Assembly (NCBI GenBank): GCA_022592445.1
Contig: JABYQR010000026.1
Location: forward strand, 62,001 to 126,000
Origin: Cytidiella melzeri
Taxonomy: Eukaryota > Basidiomycota > Agaricomycetes > Polyporales > Irpicaceae
Direction of reading: 5' to 3'
Length of the DNA stretch: 64,000 bases
Part shown: positions 63,185 through 64,000 of the stretch, in pieces
Layout: each line of letters opens with the position of its first letter
Numbering within the stretch: the first letter of the stretch is position 1
Program-made: the position numbers and the translations under genes
The notes under the pieces: model-generated
Seen by the model: only the letters and a program-made list of their open reading frames with translations
What the model was told of the DNA's origin: nothing
Database searches by the model: none

Positions 63185-64000
63185 CTAGTGTTAGCAAGGC
63201 CGGCAAGCGGCAAGTACAATTCCTGAAGATTGAATGAAATATTAATTTTTGAGCCAGATTTGTAAGTAAACTTGGTGCATGTAGCAGCCTGAACAAGTAA
63301 TTCTGTTGGGAATAGCTTCTTCAATGATTAATGTATAGTAATTTGGTGGTTTGTCTCCACTGGAGCACACGATTATTCATGAAAGAAGAGGGACTGTGTT
63401 GCATTGTTTGAAGTGCAACAATGGGTGTGAGTACAAAATTAAGACATGTACAAGTTTGTGGCGTAGAGCATGGAGATAAAGATTGTTTGACATGCGTCTT
63501 CTTCTTGATGATGTTGAACTATGTTAAATATTCTAGATACAATTTGGTATACTGCAGGAGCAGGGTCGCAAGTGATTATGTTATTGATAGCAAATTGAAT
63601 AAATCATCTAGCATGAAACAGTTAATTGCACCTGTGACTTTGTTACCAAAAGGAACCTGAGTAAACAACTCTGTTCCTGGTAAGGACTTTGCCAAGCCAT
63701 CTGGTCATGGATATTGACTGTATTACGGGCATTTAATATTGGGGACACCGTTGATAGGCAACTTGATCTGGGATAAAGTGACTGTACTACAAATGATAAG
63801 TTTGGTTGCAGGAAAACAAGCCATACATTGATGAGGGTAGTCATCAATGGTGGCAAGGGGCTTCATATATCTTATCATGAATCTTGGGCAGTGTTCACTG
63901 CTGATGACAGAAAATTGCTTGCTCAAGAAATGAAGGGCTTGATATCCTGTTGAGGTATAAACTGCCTCATCTCCATTGAAACTGCCACAGGCTGTGTTCT
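63185..64000 (-). mobile_element. Helitron-like repeat J, copy 3 (inverted, runs off the window)
   Basis: Reverse complement of about 13750-14580. Its 3' end (minus strand) is ACACTAG, followed by T of the H repeat. Comparison with H3 shows an empty site GAA^TAACAAAG, so the insertion lies between A and T as for Helitrons. The GC-rich GCCGCTTGCCGGC just before the end can form a short hairpin. No open coding frame of note. The rest of the element is outside the window. Confidence 0.6.

Overview
The window looks like a gene-poor, transposon-dense island from a filamentous basidiomycete, probably an Agaricomycete. The evidence is GT-AG introns of about 50-70 bp, a Galpha remnant that reads like basidiomycete Galpha proteins, a Plavaka-type transposase fragment, hAT remnants, and nested Ty3/gypsy chromoviruses and Ty1/copia elements. 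There are no bacterial-type operons, rRNA genes or CRISPR arrays. I could not name the species.

Layout. 1-8664: gypsy chromovirus A, with an 1849-bp element (D1) inside its pol. 8.8-12.2 kb: a hairpin MITE, a multi-exon gene of unknown function and a terminal repeat (H1). 12.2-14.6 kb: a Helitron-like repeat (J1) split by a solo LTR of family B. 15.7-24.2 kb: gypsy element C, split by a copia element (E, GTTAG duplication) and by an inverted solo LTR-B (CATTG duplication). 24.2-25.4 kb: H2, a J-like segment and another LTR-B. 25.4-42.5 kb: a decayed hAT transposase gene split by gypsy K (25497-41104, GGACC duplication), which is itself split by a young, intact copia element F (28466-34437, GAAGG duplication). 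43-47 kb: a second hAT remnant, copia remnant G with a solo LTR-B, and H3. 47-55.5 kb: an unknown ORF, D2, a Galpha pseudogene, a hairpin MITE, inverted D4, a Plavaka-like pseudogene and H4. 55.5-63 kb: gypsy element B with D3 in its gag and its RNase H domain deleted. 63-64 kb: H5 and a second Helitron-like copy (J3).

How the parts relate. Elements A, B and C belong to one broad lineage. Each encodes a leader protein (here called ORF0) upstream of gag. A and B also carry PR-RT-(RNase H)-IN-chromodomain; C is cut off in gag. In each, the sequence just inside the 5' LTR is complementary over 10-11 nt to the predicted 5' end of its own mRNA, 34-35 nt downstream of a TATA box. That is the arrangement of Tf1-type self-priming. 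In all three LTRs the self-primer is followed at once by a direct repeat, a hairpin and a second copy of the repeat. E and F instead have primer sites complementary to the anticodon region of initiator tRNA-Met, as in copia and Ty5.

The observations I find most novel are this shared leader architecture, the 1849-bp D elements (4-bp palindromic target duplications with a central CG, and an open 175-codon ORF), a large third ORF downstream of pol in gypsy K, and the H repeats, which share one terminus but sit beside different gene fragments. Only F looks capable of current activity. Most other genes carry stops or frameshifts, many of them CGA-to-TGA changes.
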